A DNA stretch of 64,000 nt from Panopea generosa (taxonomy: Eukaryota; Mollusca; Bivalvia; Adapedonta; Hiatellidae): positions 54,874,464 to 54,938,463 of the forward strand of contig CM055895.1 in assembly GCA_029582155.1 (NCBI GenBank). Reading direction: 5' to 3'. Shown piece after piece: positions 1-12,739 of this stretch. The first letter of the stretch is position 1; each line of letters opens with the position of its first letter. Made by a program: the position numbers and the translations under genes. A model generated the notes under the pieces. The model was not told where the DNA came from. It searched no databases and worked only from the letters and a program-made list of their open reading frames with translations.

Positions 1-1812
1 GACATTCGTAAAGATTCGGAAGATTATTGGCAAAGTATAATAAATAAAAGCATTGATATGTAATCAAAACACATAATGTGGTAATATACGTAGTCGTTTA
101 AATCCTTTACTTTAGATTTAGTTGCCTAACATCCTTATGGGGAGGGTGACAATAGTAGGTATTATTTTAGAGCTATAATGTAGGTATGGAAATTGACGTT
201 ATTTCTAAAAAAATCCAATGAGAGTGTTATGAAAATAAAAATTATGTAGCTGTCCACTCCATGTAGATAATAAGTCCTAAATAGGAAACTATATCCCTAA
301 CAGGATAAGAATCATTCTAAAGATACATCAATATCATATGTTTAGAGGGTTTCTATGACGATTGACTTTGTCAATTGAGTCACGCTCTATAAATAAAGAA
401 TTTTAACACTGAGGCGATAAGTTACAAGAAATTCGAAAACAGCAATCCATTATCTGTTGATGGTCTTATTGATTTGTCAACAATCGTATATACTGTACTT
501 CCAAATCTTTAATTAATAACATAAAACTGTCTCAATATATTGTGTAGATAGTTTAAGTAATGCAATTTATCGCGCACTATTCACATATTTATGAAGAGAT
601 TTGTTCATTGCTAACCAATAACGTCTTAAAATAAGACGGAGTGTAAAGTATTTTTTGTAGATAAATGGCTTTATGTAAATACGTATTAATTGCGCAATGT
701 TACGAATTAAAATAACGCTAACTAGTAAAATAGAATGAGGGTTGATCCTTAAATACAATGATATATTTCTAAATTTGTCTAAAGTATGGATTTAACATAT
801 GTTATTGTAACGGATAAGCCAATTAGTACAATTAAATCCATGTTAAAAGAATATAATTCCAATCTCATTATCATATATGTATTTAAAGCATTTTCATTTG
901 ACAACGTCAATTTTTTAAAGACTTTTATTTTTCGATAAAACCCTGGAACCGGACTACTTTTACGTTTATCGAATAAACAGAGAAGCATCGACATTTTGAT
1001 GGTCGGTTTAACAATATACGAACTTAAATGACTTTCACAACAGTTCCACGCGTTTTTTATTAATACAATACAACGAAAACAAATGTAAGATCTGATCCTA
1101 GCTGTTTTCTTCGGTTTATTGTTTTATAGATTTCTTTTGTTCAGCGATCAGCGATTTAACCAGGCGTCACAATCAGACCATAAGTTGTTTTGAGAAACAA
1201 TGAAGTAGGTCATAAAATGTTCAGATTTGAGATGTATAGTGTACCATTGAACACAACCCTGGTTTACCGAACGTGAATGCTAGTCGTTGACAAAAATTTT
1301 CACAGGAAAAAATAAATAAAAACCTGTAAATGTAGATCTAGTCGAAGTTCAGAAGAAGATGGTCGTGAGACTATGTAAATATATAAACCTTGCACGTAAA
1401 AGTCGTTTAAAACGTTCCAAATTCGGGTTCTCCATCAATGAGCGTGAATTTATATGACCTTCGTAAATATTGACACATTTTTTTAAAAACAAGCGTGTAG
1501 ACAAAAACTAAACAATTACGTCAGCGTCTACGTATATACACACACACTGCGTGAGTATTTTCTGGAATTATTGATTTTTTATTTGTCTAAATCGAGAGAT
1601 AAAAGGCGGGTGTTTAATTTTTCACCGCAATATATTTCGTCATTTTACCATAAACCAACTAATGTTACACAGTTCATGTGATAATGGAAACAATAGCCGT
1701 TACGATATTATTGGATATTAGATCTAGAGAATTTGATGTCAACCAGGACAGAGGTGATGTATTCTTACGTGTTTGCTTTGTAGCGTATAGTTATTATTTA
1801 TTTTTTTTATTC
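1..1812. other. AT-rich non-coding stretch, no gene seen
   Basis: All six frames are closed by frequent stops. The two open frames of 60-70 codons near 567-994 on the minus strand are low-complexity and have no recognisable domain. No tRNA, SINE or long repeat was recognised here. Confidence 0.6.
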
Positions 1813-1972
1813 ACTTGAGGAGTCTCAAGTTAAATAAAATCATCAGGTTTGGAAATATAAGGATTAAATTCACTTTTTCTGGTTTTTCCTTCGGACTTTA
1901 TTTGATTTGTGCGTGATTCGACATTCTTTACACATGCATAAAAGACAGAAAAAATGAATTTAATCCTATAAC
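1813..1972. repeat. Inverted-repeat cluster abutting a tandem array
   Basis: A short hairpin, ACTTGAGGAGTCTCAAGT (7-bp arms, 4-bp loop), lies at 1813-1830. It is followed by a longer inverted repeat: the arm at about 1855-1882 (core GGATTAAATTCA) pairs with 1946-1972 (core TGAATTTAATCC) with one or two mismatches over about 27 bases. The right arm stops 8 bases before the 58-60-bp tandem array. This could be the end structure of a non-autonomous DNA element that carries tandem repeats, but I saw no second copy to define its limits. Confidence 0.6.
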
Positions 1973-1979
1973 AAACTGT

Positions 1980-2505
1980 AGTGACGGAACGATATGCCAC
2001 TTAAATTAAATAAAATCACGTTTAGTAATGCCACATGAAATTTCAGAACGATATCCTCTAATATCAAATAGAACAAACAACGTTAAACAATACCAAATGG
2101 GATCACAGAACTATAAGTCACTTACATTAAACAGAACCACGTTAAACAATATCAAATGAAACTACAGATTAATATACCTTTTCGTTAAAAGAAACAATAC
2201 TAAAAGAGGTCACAGAACGATATGCCTATTAGATCAAATAAAACAATATTTAACGATACTAAAAAAGAATCAGAGAACAATATGCCACTTGGATCAAATA
2301 AAACCACGTTAAACAAAACTAAAAGTGTCTTAGAACGATTTGTCACTTACATCAAAGTATACCGCGTTAAACAATACCAAAAAAGAAAAGAACGATAATG
2401 CCATTTTAATAAATTAAAACCATGTTAAACAATACCAAACGCGGTCACAGAACCATATGCGATTTAGTGTATATAAAACAACGTTAAGCAATATCAGAAA
2501 AATGT
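1980..2505. repeat. Diverged 58-60-bp tandem array (about 9 units)
   Basis: Recurrent words in fixed order define the unit: CACAGAACGATATGCCACTT, then ATCAAATAAAACCACG, then TTAAACAATACCAAA. About nine units are visible with substitutions and small indels, so the array is old. It does not keep an open frame. The unit is non-coding and resembles a minisatellite or small satellite. Confidence 0.85.
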
Positions 2506-3968
2506 TATGTGTTTCGTTAATTTTATTATTAATCATACTTTAATATTCAAAAACAAATAATATTTTGTTTTTCAATTTTACATTCGTCGCTTAATACAAT
2601 ACCATTTAAGTATTCTTGCACAGCCAAAATAAGCAAATTTTCTTAAATGTTCAGCCATTTTATGCAAAAATGTCCTGTTTTTAAACAGTGAAGGCACTTT
2701 TGCCACAAGAAAGTATTAACACATATTACTCAGTGTGTACTAGATAATGTTCAGAATAAATATTTGTGTGTGGCAGGAATGCCTTCAAAATAAAAAATAT
2801 GTATTTAAATGCGAAAACAGGACGCAATTGGAGGAGAAATAAGCCTTATTATAACCTTAATTGTATTCATCTCTGGAACCATTCTATGAAGAAAAAAATA
2901 TGAAATTAAAAATGAAATATACACATGTTAAAAGAATAAATAATATTTATACAAAGCTTTGCTGAAAAGTAAGTATTTAAGAAAAACGAATTTTTGGGAC
3001 TTTGTGAACCTTGTCCTTTACAAAATCGGATCCAATATTGCATATGCTTAGTACCGGTTACACCCAGGACTATTTCTAGCGTGATTTGTCTAAGTTGTAT
3101 GAATATGTTCGCAATCGATGTTAAATAAATAAGGTTTAAACATGCCATGAAATCATCATATATGTAAAACATAAGTAGATTTAAGTTTTAAGTTACATGT
3201 GATAAGAAGTAAGATATTAAATTTCGGCTAATCACAGTGATAGAGGGTATGGATCCTGATAACTAGTGTGATATATGACTGCTCTGTCTAAGTCATATTG
3301 ATTATGAAACTCGATCTTTTACATTAGATCCAAAACATGATTTCAAAGAATAACAATAATTGTATACCATGTTTTGAGTCGACTGGAACATAATAAATTA
3401 TCAATCAAGTCAATCTTATTCAGCAATTGGCCATTTACTAAGTTTTACAAAGAAATATGGCAAAGACAATTACTTATATTTATGTATTAGAATGTTCAAC
3501 CGTTTATCTCAATTAGCGGTGTTTCTCACAAAAGTTACATTTAAATTGTACTTGTAGTCTAATTCCTTTTTTGTGAATGCTTTATAAAACATTTATATAA
3601 TATATAAAATGGAGTGAACAAGGAAAACAATAACAACAATATATCTTATCAACACAATTCAGCAAGAGTGTTTCTGGATCTTGAGTATATGTCTTTAAAA
3701 TTATATACGGGTAGTTGAATAAATCTCTCTGTCATGTATTTATCTAAGCCTTTGTCATCATGATGATGGTACCTCGATTTCTATGTCCTTATTTATAACC
3801 CTTTGATTATATATTACATGTACGTTTTTCGCTTATAAGTATTTCAGAAAGCGTGTTTCAAAAGTTATTTAACATGCTGATCATGTTTTGTATAATATAC
3901 AAAACCCATACATTGAATTTGCGATGTGACGCCAAAGGAAGAGTGAGGACATGTGCTCCTGTATATCG
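2506..3968. other. Non-coding stretch, nothing recognised
   Basis: AT-rich DNA with stop codons in all frames. An 88-codon minus-strand frame at 2906-3172 contains no known motif and has the composition of random AT-rich sequence. I do not call it. Confidence 0.55.
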
Positions 3969-4190
3969 GGGATATATTCACCAACCATTCTAAACATTAT
4001 GCTTAGACTAAAGCTTTAAAATCCAAAGTTCAATCTTAAATATCTAGTTGACAAGATAGAAATACTGATTGTCAGTGTTTGTATATTAGGTGTCCCTACA
4101 TGCTGCACATTTGGTTGGTCTCAAAACATGGTTTCTTAGTTTGTTTTTTTTTCTCTAAATTCATTCTTAAGTCCAAATCTAAGAATTCTT
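3969..4190. mobile_element. Degenerate MITE, same family as 29574-29752
   Basis: The left end, GGGATATATTCACCAACC, followed by a segment with CATTCT and GCTTAGACTAAA, aligns with the left end of the better-preserved element at 29574. The internal segment (TTCAATCTTAAATAT, then TTGACAAG) and right-side words (CATTCTTAAGTCCAAATCTAAGAATTCTT) also correspond. The right terminus is eroded and I saw no target-site duplication. It carries no coding capacity. Confidence 0.6.
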
Positions 4191-4667
4191 GCTCCTAATC
4201 TTACTTATTCTGTGTATCATTCGATCTATATGATACAGTGTGGCTGTGTCTCTTCAACTTGAAAATCCATGGACGTCTCATAATTTTAATTCCGACTGTC
4301 ACGTGAAACTGTTACTAAAAACCCCTGCCTAGTTTACAATCTATATTCATTATGTTGTTTACTTTAATCTGTGGGAAACAGTAGAAAATAAGTTCGAAGA
4401 ACAGGGTCATATCTCTTATCTTGATTTAGAAAGCAGCCTTTTACACGCCTATCCATCATGTACTGCGCAAAACTTCCAACACCCATTTTGAAGGTTAGTA
4501 GTATCAAAAGTGTTGATTATCGCTTTTTATAATTTTAACTATATCATGATAGTTGTACTTCTCAAGACAGCAAAAAACTATATTTTAACCTGCCTAGGCA
4601 CTGAATCGACCGGTTCTACAACCATTATTTGATACGCTAAATTTTAGGAGATCTCTATGGATATCGT

Positions 4668-5065
4668 ACCAGTTACCTTGCCATTAGTGATGGCGGTAGC
4701 ACGATTCTTGCGCCCATGAAATTAAAGCAAGGTAAATCGGTTGGCCAATTATTTTTGTTGCAAATGGTTAAAATGGTCAATGGTACACATGAGAACAGTG
4801 GAACATGTTCATGAGTTCTGATACGTTTGGCCTATATTGCGTATTACTGGACTTACAGTTTAAAGATGAGTTATGATACACTGCAATAAATGTAAAGAAA
4901 AACCATCGAACCATCGAAATTGTTAAAAAGCATACTTGTCAATCCCATGTTATTGCTGCATATTTAGACTTTCAATGACTATCTATGGAAACAAGGCACT
5001 TCTAGAACCATTGGGTATATGTCCAGTGTTACAAAAGTGAATTTCTTTATATGTAGATCACTCCA
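4668..5065 (+). repeat. Dispersed repeat family A, copy 1
   Basis: One of four diverged copies, all in the same orientation (others near 9540, 41205 and 43488). Shared landmarks in order are TTACC..GCCATTA..GGCGGTAGCA, GATACACTGCAA, CGAAATTGTTAAAAAGCA, TCAA(C)CC followed by a T-rich run, CTGCATATTT, ATCTATGGAAACAAGGCACTT, TAGAACCAT, GTGTTACA..AGTG and TATATGTAGA. No reading frame is conserved. The family is unclassified; a MITE, SINE or LINE 3' piece are all possible. Confidence 0.7.
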
Positions 5066-7149
5066 TCATGTATTGGTGTATAAAGCTAATATGATACAAT
5101 TTGTAATAATGTTGGGATGCCATGGCAAGTGATCTGTGCAAACGTTATCGACTTTGAATAAACTGTTATTTGCCAAAAGCAGTATTTTAAAGAGAAAAAA
5201 AAATCTCTAAAATCTTCGGGATAAATAAATGGTCCGAAGTCGCCTCTTCAAACGGTGATAAGGCGATGCAAAAGGGAAACTTATAAATGCATATATTAGA
5301 GATGCTGAACTTTTAACACCAAGCGCGTTATGGTTAGTAATTAAGTGCAGTGTATCATTTCAAAGTAAGGCACTACTGGTAGTGTAATCACTTTGGGTGG
5401 GGCTACAAACATGTTTTTAATGTTGCTGATTTCGTTTTTGTTTTTTATTATATAAATAGTGTTATCAAACAAATAATATTTTTCCATTAGACGGTAAATG
5501 CGTATTTATATTGTGTTGTTTATTGCAAATAATTATAAGATTTACACAACTGATAGAAGTAAATAATAATAGCCAGGGTGTGCGTTTTACATATAATCTG
5601 GTTTCCAAATGGTCTGAAGCGGGCTGTAAGTCAAACAAGTCGAAAATTCAATCAGTGATCGATATTTGATGCTAGTTCACTGTTTCCCTTAGATAAACAA
5701 TGTCTACGTTAACACTACATGTATTTACTCGGGAAAAAATGTCAGGTGGCCAGTGGCCGGAGAGAAACAGGTCAGTTGTGTGTGGTCATTTTATTATTAT
5801 TTTTGTTATAAATTAAGACCAATCAGCATTAAAGTTCTAACGTATGAAAATCAAACTAATAGAGATATATGCTTACGTTTGTATAATGTGTTGGTACATT
5901 AGTCTTAAAGTTAAGCACTTTGACACAATTTATTCCATGAAATTTTGTTTATAACCTATGAAAAGAATTAATATAACGTATTTTATCTGTAACTAACAAA
6001 CAAATATATTATCTTATTTCTGTGGATATTGATGGCATGCCATAGAAAGTCATATAATTGTTATGTTATTATTTATCAACTAATAAGCTAACAATTGTAT
6101 CACATTTAAATAATTTATTGACTTTGAGTATAGTATTAAATATCACAGACACATTCATTATTATTTCATATTTAATACCATATTAATGTTATCTCACCGG
6201 TATTACATATTATATAATATTATTAAAACAATAATTAAGTTTATATGCCATGAAATAACTTTTATGTAAAGAATTAATTATTTAGTTCTTATCAAACGAA
6301 TTCTAGCTTCAAGTAAATTTTATTTATATCAAAGATGCTTATACAAAGTATATTATATTGCACAAGTTTATCAATGGTAAACAAATACATTCAAGTATCA
6401 TTGAAAAATATTGTGACAATATCCATGTATTAGAATCAAGTATTTTGACTTTGTATTTGCCTGGCACGAATGAATATTCTGTGTATATCCGTAAATTTAT
6501 TTTTTGATGGCCGAACGTAAATTGTGCTATAAGTGTTATTGTAAACAGATAAAAATACGTTTATAAATCGGCATCATTTTGCATTCAAGAATAGCTGTAC
6601 AGAGGTGGCATTTAAACGCCCGAACATATTGACGAAGAGTAATGACTGCCACAAAAATACTTTGCGCAATATTCGAGTTATCTCATACATATCCTGTTGT
6701 TAAACATTTAATCACAATTCTAGTTTATATGCTTTCAATTCATGACAGGAAAAAGTTCAAACTAAAATATACACGGCAAACAAACTAAATAAAAATTATT
6801 GTTACTGATATTCTGTGATCAATGCTATGATAACAGCTCCAATAATTTCCCCTAAAACACATTGGTATGAGAAAGATTTCTTCCCGAAACTGCCAACATG
6901 TATCGAAGCAAACCACACTGTATCGATGAAAGTAAAACCAAAAGGGCACTCATGGAGGGAACGACCAGTAATGCTTGATTGGACACAGCAAGCGTGCACT
7001 GAGTTCAGCGGCACAAATTGTTAACGAATATAACCCGGAGCAGTACCCAACTCAGTGTTTCCAACATTACTATGAGCAATAATTTTGAGACTGGTAACCA
7101 TTTTTAAAAATTAAAAATGTTCCGATTCAATATATGACATTATATCTAA
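5066..7149. other. Very AT-rich non-coding stretch
   Basis: The part at about 5440-6450 is extremely AT-rich. Opposed open frames of about 70 codons overlap at 6802-7024 on both strands. The minus frame ends in a hydrophobic run (residues about 53-66), but neither strand shows a family motif or a convincing exon boundary, so I call neither. Nothing else was recognised. Confidence 0.5.
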
Positions 7150-7845
7150 ATTGAAAACAGAGCGTATAAGTTTATTTTGCGTAGTATAAATTCTAAACTT
7201 CAAGTTTTAAGTCAAATTTGGAAACCAGAAAGAACATTAAGTGCAGCTTGATAATTTTCTAGCATTTACCTTCTTAATCACTGATCTAGCTATTTCATCA
7301 CATGATAGATGCTGGTACAGTACAGCACCAAGATATTTAGATAAATTAACTGTTTGAAAATTAGTCTTTTTGCATGTAATATCAAGGATCAACTAATTTG
7401 ATAGCATAGTTTTAGAACCAAAAAGAATAGATTCTGATTTCCCTAGATACAAGGAAAGTTGTTGCCAACTAACCATACTCTTACATGTTCAAGCTCCCTT
7501 GATAAAATAATTGGGAATTTACATTTCGAAGTTACGAGTATATCAGAATGATCAACTAACAAAATATTTTTTTCAACGACATATATAACATTGATACAAA
7601 TTAAAGATCAAAGGAGACTTATCACAGACACTTCGGGGACCCCACGTGAGACAATGGCCTGGGTAAAATGGAAAGCTAAAATATCACCAATTCGTATCTA
7701 TCAGACAGATCTAGCAGATTGTGAGCTGAGACCACTAGCTTCTAGTTTTATTGACAGAATGATATGGTCCACAGTGACGAAGGCCTTCTGTAGATCAAGT
7801 AAACCATTCCTGCCATGTTGCCTTTATCAGTCCGGAATCTGATGA
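7150..7845 (-). pseudogene. Decayed non-LTR retrotransposon RT fragment (CR1/Jockey-like)
   Basis: The minus strand reads as the reverse transcriptase of a non-LTR retrotransposon, an enzyme that copies LINE RNA into DNA at a nicked target. Motif A appears as LDLQKAFVTVDHIIL near 7800-7760; the family normally has KAFDTVDH. It is followed by the GVPE.SV region near 7640-7610, then several frame breaks, a region corresponding to the RT thumb with SREIRIYSFW, and a downstream KYLGAVLYQ.LS / VNARKLSSC-like segment near 7350-7240. Both the endonuclease part and the 3' end are missing. At least three stops or frameshifts make it dead. The assignment to a CR1/Jockey-type group rests on remembered motif wording; I did not search for relatives. 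Confidence 0.8.
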
Positions 7846-9025
7846 AAACAGGTGAGTATGATACGTATATGTACCAAGGTTGAAAACAATATAAAACTTT
7901 CTGTTATCTAAGTAACATGCAGCTTGATCATAATGACCTTTTAACTTACCTCGGATATCATGATGCTAGATATTCACACAGGAAGATTGTTTCTAACCTC
8001 AGTCGTATTATTTGTCTTGTACAAGGGAATGACTCGGGCTTATATATATGTATGTATGAACATGTACATACCACTATTATTTATCATTTATATATCGATT
8101 AATACTTGTCATTTAGATATAGTTTATAACAATATATTTGTTTCTAAGTTAACAAATATTGCAATTGTGTTATTTATTGTATCATCATTGGCCAATGCAT
8201 GTTTGACCAATCGATTTTCTATTATGGTTTCTTTAAGTCATTTTACATTTCATTTTGTAAAAGCCTGTGTGCTGCTAGAAATGTAGTTGACCGTAGTATA
8301 CTACATAAATTGTTGAATCTTGTGATTTGTGAAATAGAGTAGCAACCCAACAAGAGAGTGTTGTATTTTATGCATATAAGTTCCAAACACAAACTTGACT
8401 GATGCGAGAACGACTATCGCTCCTCCCACAGGCCACGTGGCGTTGTTTGTCCAAGTAAATACAATGTAGTCTTTAATAAAATGCCGTAAGCTTGTCTTAT
8501 GAAGATGGCGGCGCTGAAACCAATAACGATCGCTAATTTGATTGCCAACTTGTTTAATTGACAGCCCGCGTCAGGTTAATTGTTTTACTGAGCATTTCTT
8601 GTTGGCAACAATACAATATATGTAACCAAATTTGATGTATTTCTGTTCAAATACTTGATAATAAAACAACATACATTGTACTTAAGGGTGTATATACGAT
8701 GTCATGTGATCGGTGTAATCACATATGGCAAACATAAAAATTATCTGGCTCTAAGATCATTGTAGTTTCTAAACTGTGTTTCCAATATGTACTAATTTAT
8801 AAAAAAAAACTTCCCTGCTAATTCAGAAAAGATGTTTGTACCAGCATATCGACATCTCTTCCATTATCATTTTATTTTTTTCTCGTGTTAAACTCACACA
8901 TGGCTCCACGTCAGAGACCACGAATCTACTAATTAGGTCAAGTTGCCATGTCTAATTAGACTTAGTGTTACGGCGACATTATCATTGTTTTTATCATTTT
9001 TTTATTCTTTTGATCAACATATATT
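7846..9025. other. Non-coding stretch with an isolated YY1-like site
   Basis: Plus-strand open frames at 7917-8286 are AT-rich and featureless. The only distinctive element is the AAGATGGCGGC site annotated separately. No gene is supported. Confidence 0.5.
8502..8516 (+). promoter_or_regulatory. YY1-type element AAGATGGCGGC, possible start region
   Basis: AAGATGGCGGCGCTG matches the YY1 core (AAGATGGCGGC), which in animals commonly sits at the transcription or translation start of housekeeping genes. The ATG inside it opens only a 17-codon frame (MAALKPIT...) ending in TGA near 8564. The neighbourhood is the least AT-rich part of this region. A short first exon or a lost promoter are both possible; no downstream exon was found. 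Confidence 0.35.
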
Positions 9026-9105
9026 TCGCCCCATTGGTGCAATAAAGTACCAAGTGCCTTTCTTATTTCATATACACTTGGTACCTTATTGCACCAATAG
9101 GACAA
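9026..9105. mobile_element. 80-bp palindromic foldback element (MITE), copy 1
   Basis: The left arm (TCGCCCCATTGGTGCAATAA, continuing GTACCAAGTG) pairs with the right arm (CACTTGGTACCTTATTGCAC, continuing CAATAGGACAA) around a loop of about 17 bases. The same element occurs at 53541-53619. It is too small to encode anything and would move only with a transposase supplied in trans. No clear target-site duplication is left at this copy. Confidence 0.85.
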
Positions 9106-9539
9106 TTTAATCGTGATCTTCTGCTTAAAATCAATATAACACTGTTATGGATTTCTATCGAAATGTTTATAGTCGTCATTTTAAGCAGGTATATTTACAT
9201 GTATTCAATCCATAACTTATTTGTGACTCAAATTTTCGAGACAAAGTGTTTATCTAGGTACCAACACACACACATAATTAAGTATATGAGGTCTTGAAAT
9301 GAGGTTCATGTGTTGTGTGGCAACCGTAAAAAGTCACCACAGGCGTTGAATTTTATATATTCATTCTTGGATGCGTAATGTGCTCCCAAAAAGGGATTTT
9401 GTATTCAGATAGTATAACATAATTTGGTAATGCAATTATATACTCTATAAATAGTGAATACTAGTGCCTTTCCCTACAAAGTTAAGTAGGTTAGGCTCAG
9501 AAAACGCAAAAATGGCCAGGCCTACCCATTGATCTTTTT

Positions 9540-9765
9540 TCGAACATTTTGAAGATCCGTAGTGATACACTGCAAGAAATGAACATTGTCAAACAGAAGG
9601 GGTGCCATCAAACAATCGTTATTGTGAGAAAGCATCTGATCAACCCAATGTATTTACTGCATTTTTAGAGCAACAGGGGCCTATCTTTGGAAACACGATG
9701 ATTTTAGAACCTTTGGTGATGTGTTCAGTGATCCAGAAGTGTATGTCTCTGTATGAAGTTTAAGT
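9540..9765 (+). repeat. Dispersed repeat family A, copy 2 (5'-truncated)
   Basis: GAAGATCCGTAGTGATACAC, TGCAAGAAATGAACA, ATCAACCCA, GGAAACACGATGATTTTAGA, GTGATGTGTTCAGTG and CCAGAAGTGTATGTCTCT match the copies at 41380-41590 and 43670-43850. The part before GAAGATCCG is not recognisable here. Confidence 0.75.
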
Positions 9766-11849
9766 GGGCGGTGAATAGCACTTTATTTATAATTGATTAT
9801 TTTTACTCTTTAATTATGTAAACTCAATGAACACACAAGGGCTTAACCTAAACCATCTTGTTGGCTAAACATGAATATACCATGAACTTTCAAATAATAA
9901 AGTGTTTTTTTTTTCATATCTATAATATTGAATTATAAATATATATTATGTTGTAGATATGCTCCATTTATGAAGTATCAAGTACGTACATGCCGGCAAG
10001 TGAAGTGTTTGATGTTTTTATCTGTGGCTGGGACATCTTCCTTTACAACTTTGTATATGTGTCGCATTTCTGGCATCAATATATTTCGCAATATCTCGGA
10101 AACACAGGTGAATTTAATAAAACATAAGATTGATCGTATGATATGAAGAGAAAACGAATTTATATGAGGGCCAAACGAATAAGAGGTTTAACTTTTTGGC
10201 TAATATTGTCGGCTCATTACATGTCTTAAACTTTAACATTGTTAATATGTCACAGAATTTTTATGCAGTTTTCTATACTTTTCTTATGTAAGCTTTTGGC
10301 TTGCCTCCACGGATGCCAACCAAAGTATTAAGATAGGTTTTGATTTCCTGTGAGATACTCTGTTCAAAATAAAACAAGTAGATACTATGCAAAATGACGC
10401 AGAGTATCATCAAAATCGGATACATTCTGTATTCTACCCTTTATTTTACAATAAAATGTTTAGTTTTGACAATCTTCTAAAATTTCATTTCTTGCCACAG
10501 TTCATCAAATCATTAAATTAGGCCATTATACTGTCTCTAAACATTACAGCGATATCAGTTGGCCCAAGTGTCGGAGATTATCAAGGCTATAAAAGATGCG
10601 GACTGGTCTATTTTGATATACAGGTTATCAACGTTTTGCAGGTATAAGTATCTTCCATATAAATAGATATAAGCAACCCTGATATCACCCGTTTGTTTCT
10701 CTTTTTATTTGGTTTGTAGGTGCCCACATTACGTTGTTGTTTATTTCAAAATACAATTTAATATGCCATGACTGGTAGAAATTAAATCCTTACCTTTATG
10801 GTCTCGTCTTGCTATTTTCCCGCCAAACTGCCAATGAGGTAAGTCCATCTTTATATAGGTTGGATACCGTTACTCCAATCTTGTTTATATGGTAACGGAT
10901 TAGTTGGTCTTTGGTTATTATATAACATTGTTTCGGTGAAACGTTTAAAAGATACCCTGATATTTAGTATATACGATATTAGAACGAGTCATTATAAAAA
11001 TGATTTACCTCCGATGAAAGTGAGACACACCGTTAATAAACACAGTAGAGCAAAAGTGTAGCTCAGTAAGTGCGGGATGACCCCTACCACAATGATCAGG
11101 TTGGGTGAGGCGAGTGGGGTCAGCATATACGTTGTCCCAACAAGTATTTTGTTAAAAAAAAGACTTACCGTGGTAGCTACAAGATACATAAAACACTATA
11201 TATAGCACTTATCATTCCTGGCGGCAGCGAATCCAGTGCTAGTTTTATGGCAGTGGAACACCGGCGTAGCTACAGGTAGGCAATGCATACCATGGTCTGC
11301 CCTTTTCCCAAAAATATAAAAGTCCTTAACTAATTGATAAATGTTTTGCATAGAAAACATACACACAAAACCACTTATAATGCATCATTGGTCATATACA
11401 GTTAAACAATATATGTCGGAGTATCCTATAGCCTCATCAAAATGTCTAGGCCTGCAGGTTTACATTGGTCAATCTTCGCCTCTGCCATACACACACCACG
11501 TACTCATATTTGCATGAGGGATGGGGTACTCTCTCCACTATGTTTTGGCTCGTAGTACTGGAAGTGAAACTCGACTGAGATTCAATATTTTTATACATCT
11601 TATGGTTTAGTCTGTAGTTGTGTGTGTGTGTGTTTCTAAATAAAAGCGTTTTAAAGTCACAAACTATTGGAGTAAATAATATTTATACCCTCTCCCCTTC
11701 TCAGTAATATCAATTAAATGTACGCTTTGAACCCCTACGTCTTGACTCGCAAAACTGAGTTTGATACTAGTTGGAGATTCGCGTGTGTGTGTGTATGATT
11801 AAAAAATAACGCATAAAATGTCTGATTCTTACGGTCAAAAAAAGGACTT
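9766..11849. other. Mostly non-coding, small TG runs, no supported gene
   Basis: Contains short (TG)n runs near 11618-11633 and 11781-11794. A 65-codon minus-strand frame at 10992-11189 is listed separately as a doubtful exon. Other frames are AT-rich and featureless. Confidence 0.5.
11015..11165 (-). other. Doubtful exon-like hydrophobic frame
   Basis: The minus-strand frame contains two hydrophobic stretches, around YMLTPLASPNLIIVVGVIP and HLLSYTFALLCLLTVCLTFI, that would suit membrane segments. It ends at GGAG|GTAAAT, a passable splice donor. A stronger donor-like CACG|GTAAGT lies just upstream in the same strand. The frame has no clear acceptor and no recognised family, and a single hydrophobic frame in T-rich DNA can arise by chance. 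Confidence 0.2.
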
Positions 11850-12235
11850 TGTGATTTGGTTTTGAAATATTTTTAAAATGGTTCATAGGGTTGTGATTTC
11901 TTTTTGCAGATGAGTAGAGCAAACGTTGGCACAGCATATGCTGCAATAAGACATCACTGGTGCAAAAAAGTGAATTTTATAGGATTTCAACATATGCATG
12001 TATTTATGAGCATTTTCGGACTTCTTTTTTTAAAAAAAATCTCAGGGTGTCACTGCACCCTCTTTTAAAAAAAAACAACCTGGTCAACCTAACAGTTATT
12101 GAGCATTTTTATGTGGGTATACATTCCTGCTGTGAAAAAGAAATACTATGTGGAATTCTTTTTTTACCATGGAAATCCTGGACCTTATTTTATAAAGAAC
12201 AAAGAACAAAATTCAACTGTGTAGTGAGACCTAAA
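11850..12235 (+). repeat. Dispersed repeat family B, copy 1
   Basis: Collinear with 30690-31050: AAAATGGTTCATAG, GTTGTGATTTCTT, GATGAGTAGAGCAAA, AGACATCACTGGTG, TTTTATAGGATTT, CTTTAAAAAAAAAAC, AA.CTGGT, TATGTGGAAT, GGAAATCCTGGAC and AACAAAGAACA. The 100-codon open frame across it (11960-12262) is not conserved in the other copy, so it is not a gene. The family is unclassified. Confidence 0.75.
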
Positions 12236-12412
12236 AGTAAAACAAACAAAACAATGGCGTAAATAACAACCAGATTTTCTAACAAAAAATGAGTAGAATT
12301 CAGCAGTTAGTGTTTAAGATATCAAACACTTTTCGGACCGGTTCTCCATATCCCAATAACGAATAGCGGGAGTAGCGTAGAATTATCATCACCAGCGGGA
12401 GAGGGACACCCT

Positions 12413-12421
12413 TCACACACA

Positions 12422-12463
<42 letters not shown>
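12413..12463. repeat. (CA)n microsatellite
   Basis: About 50 bases of CA dinucleotide with one CACC interruption near 12428. Confidence 0.95.
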
Positions 12464-12465
<2 letters not shown>

Positions 12466-12739
12466 CCCCTAGGTTGCCTTTCCCAAATAACTGAAGTGCT
12501 CTTACGCCCATTTAAGTATTGTTTACCTACAAAATACTTATAATTACTCTTAATTGCTCAAAAAGGCTAGCCATTCCTTTTAGAAGGAAAATTTATATAA
12601 TATAGTACATTTTCCCTATATATCAGGTCACGTGTACACATGACAGTTTATGAATATCAATTAATATATAATAAGACTGTTTTAAAATGATCGTGTCGGT
12701 TCTTAAAAAGATATTTGCAATCAGTTAGGCATAATTCTT

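Noticed and set aside
11960-12262. 100-codon plus-strand frame as a gene
   Set aside because: It lies in repeat family B and is not open in the other copy at 30690-31050.
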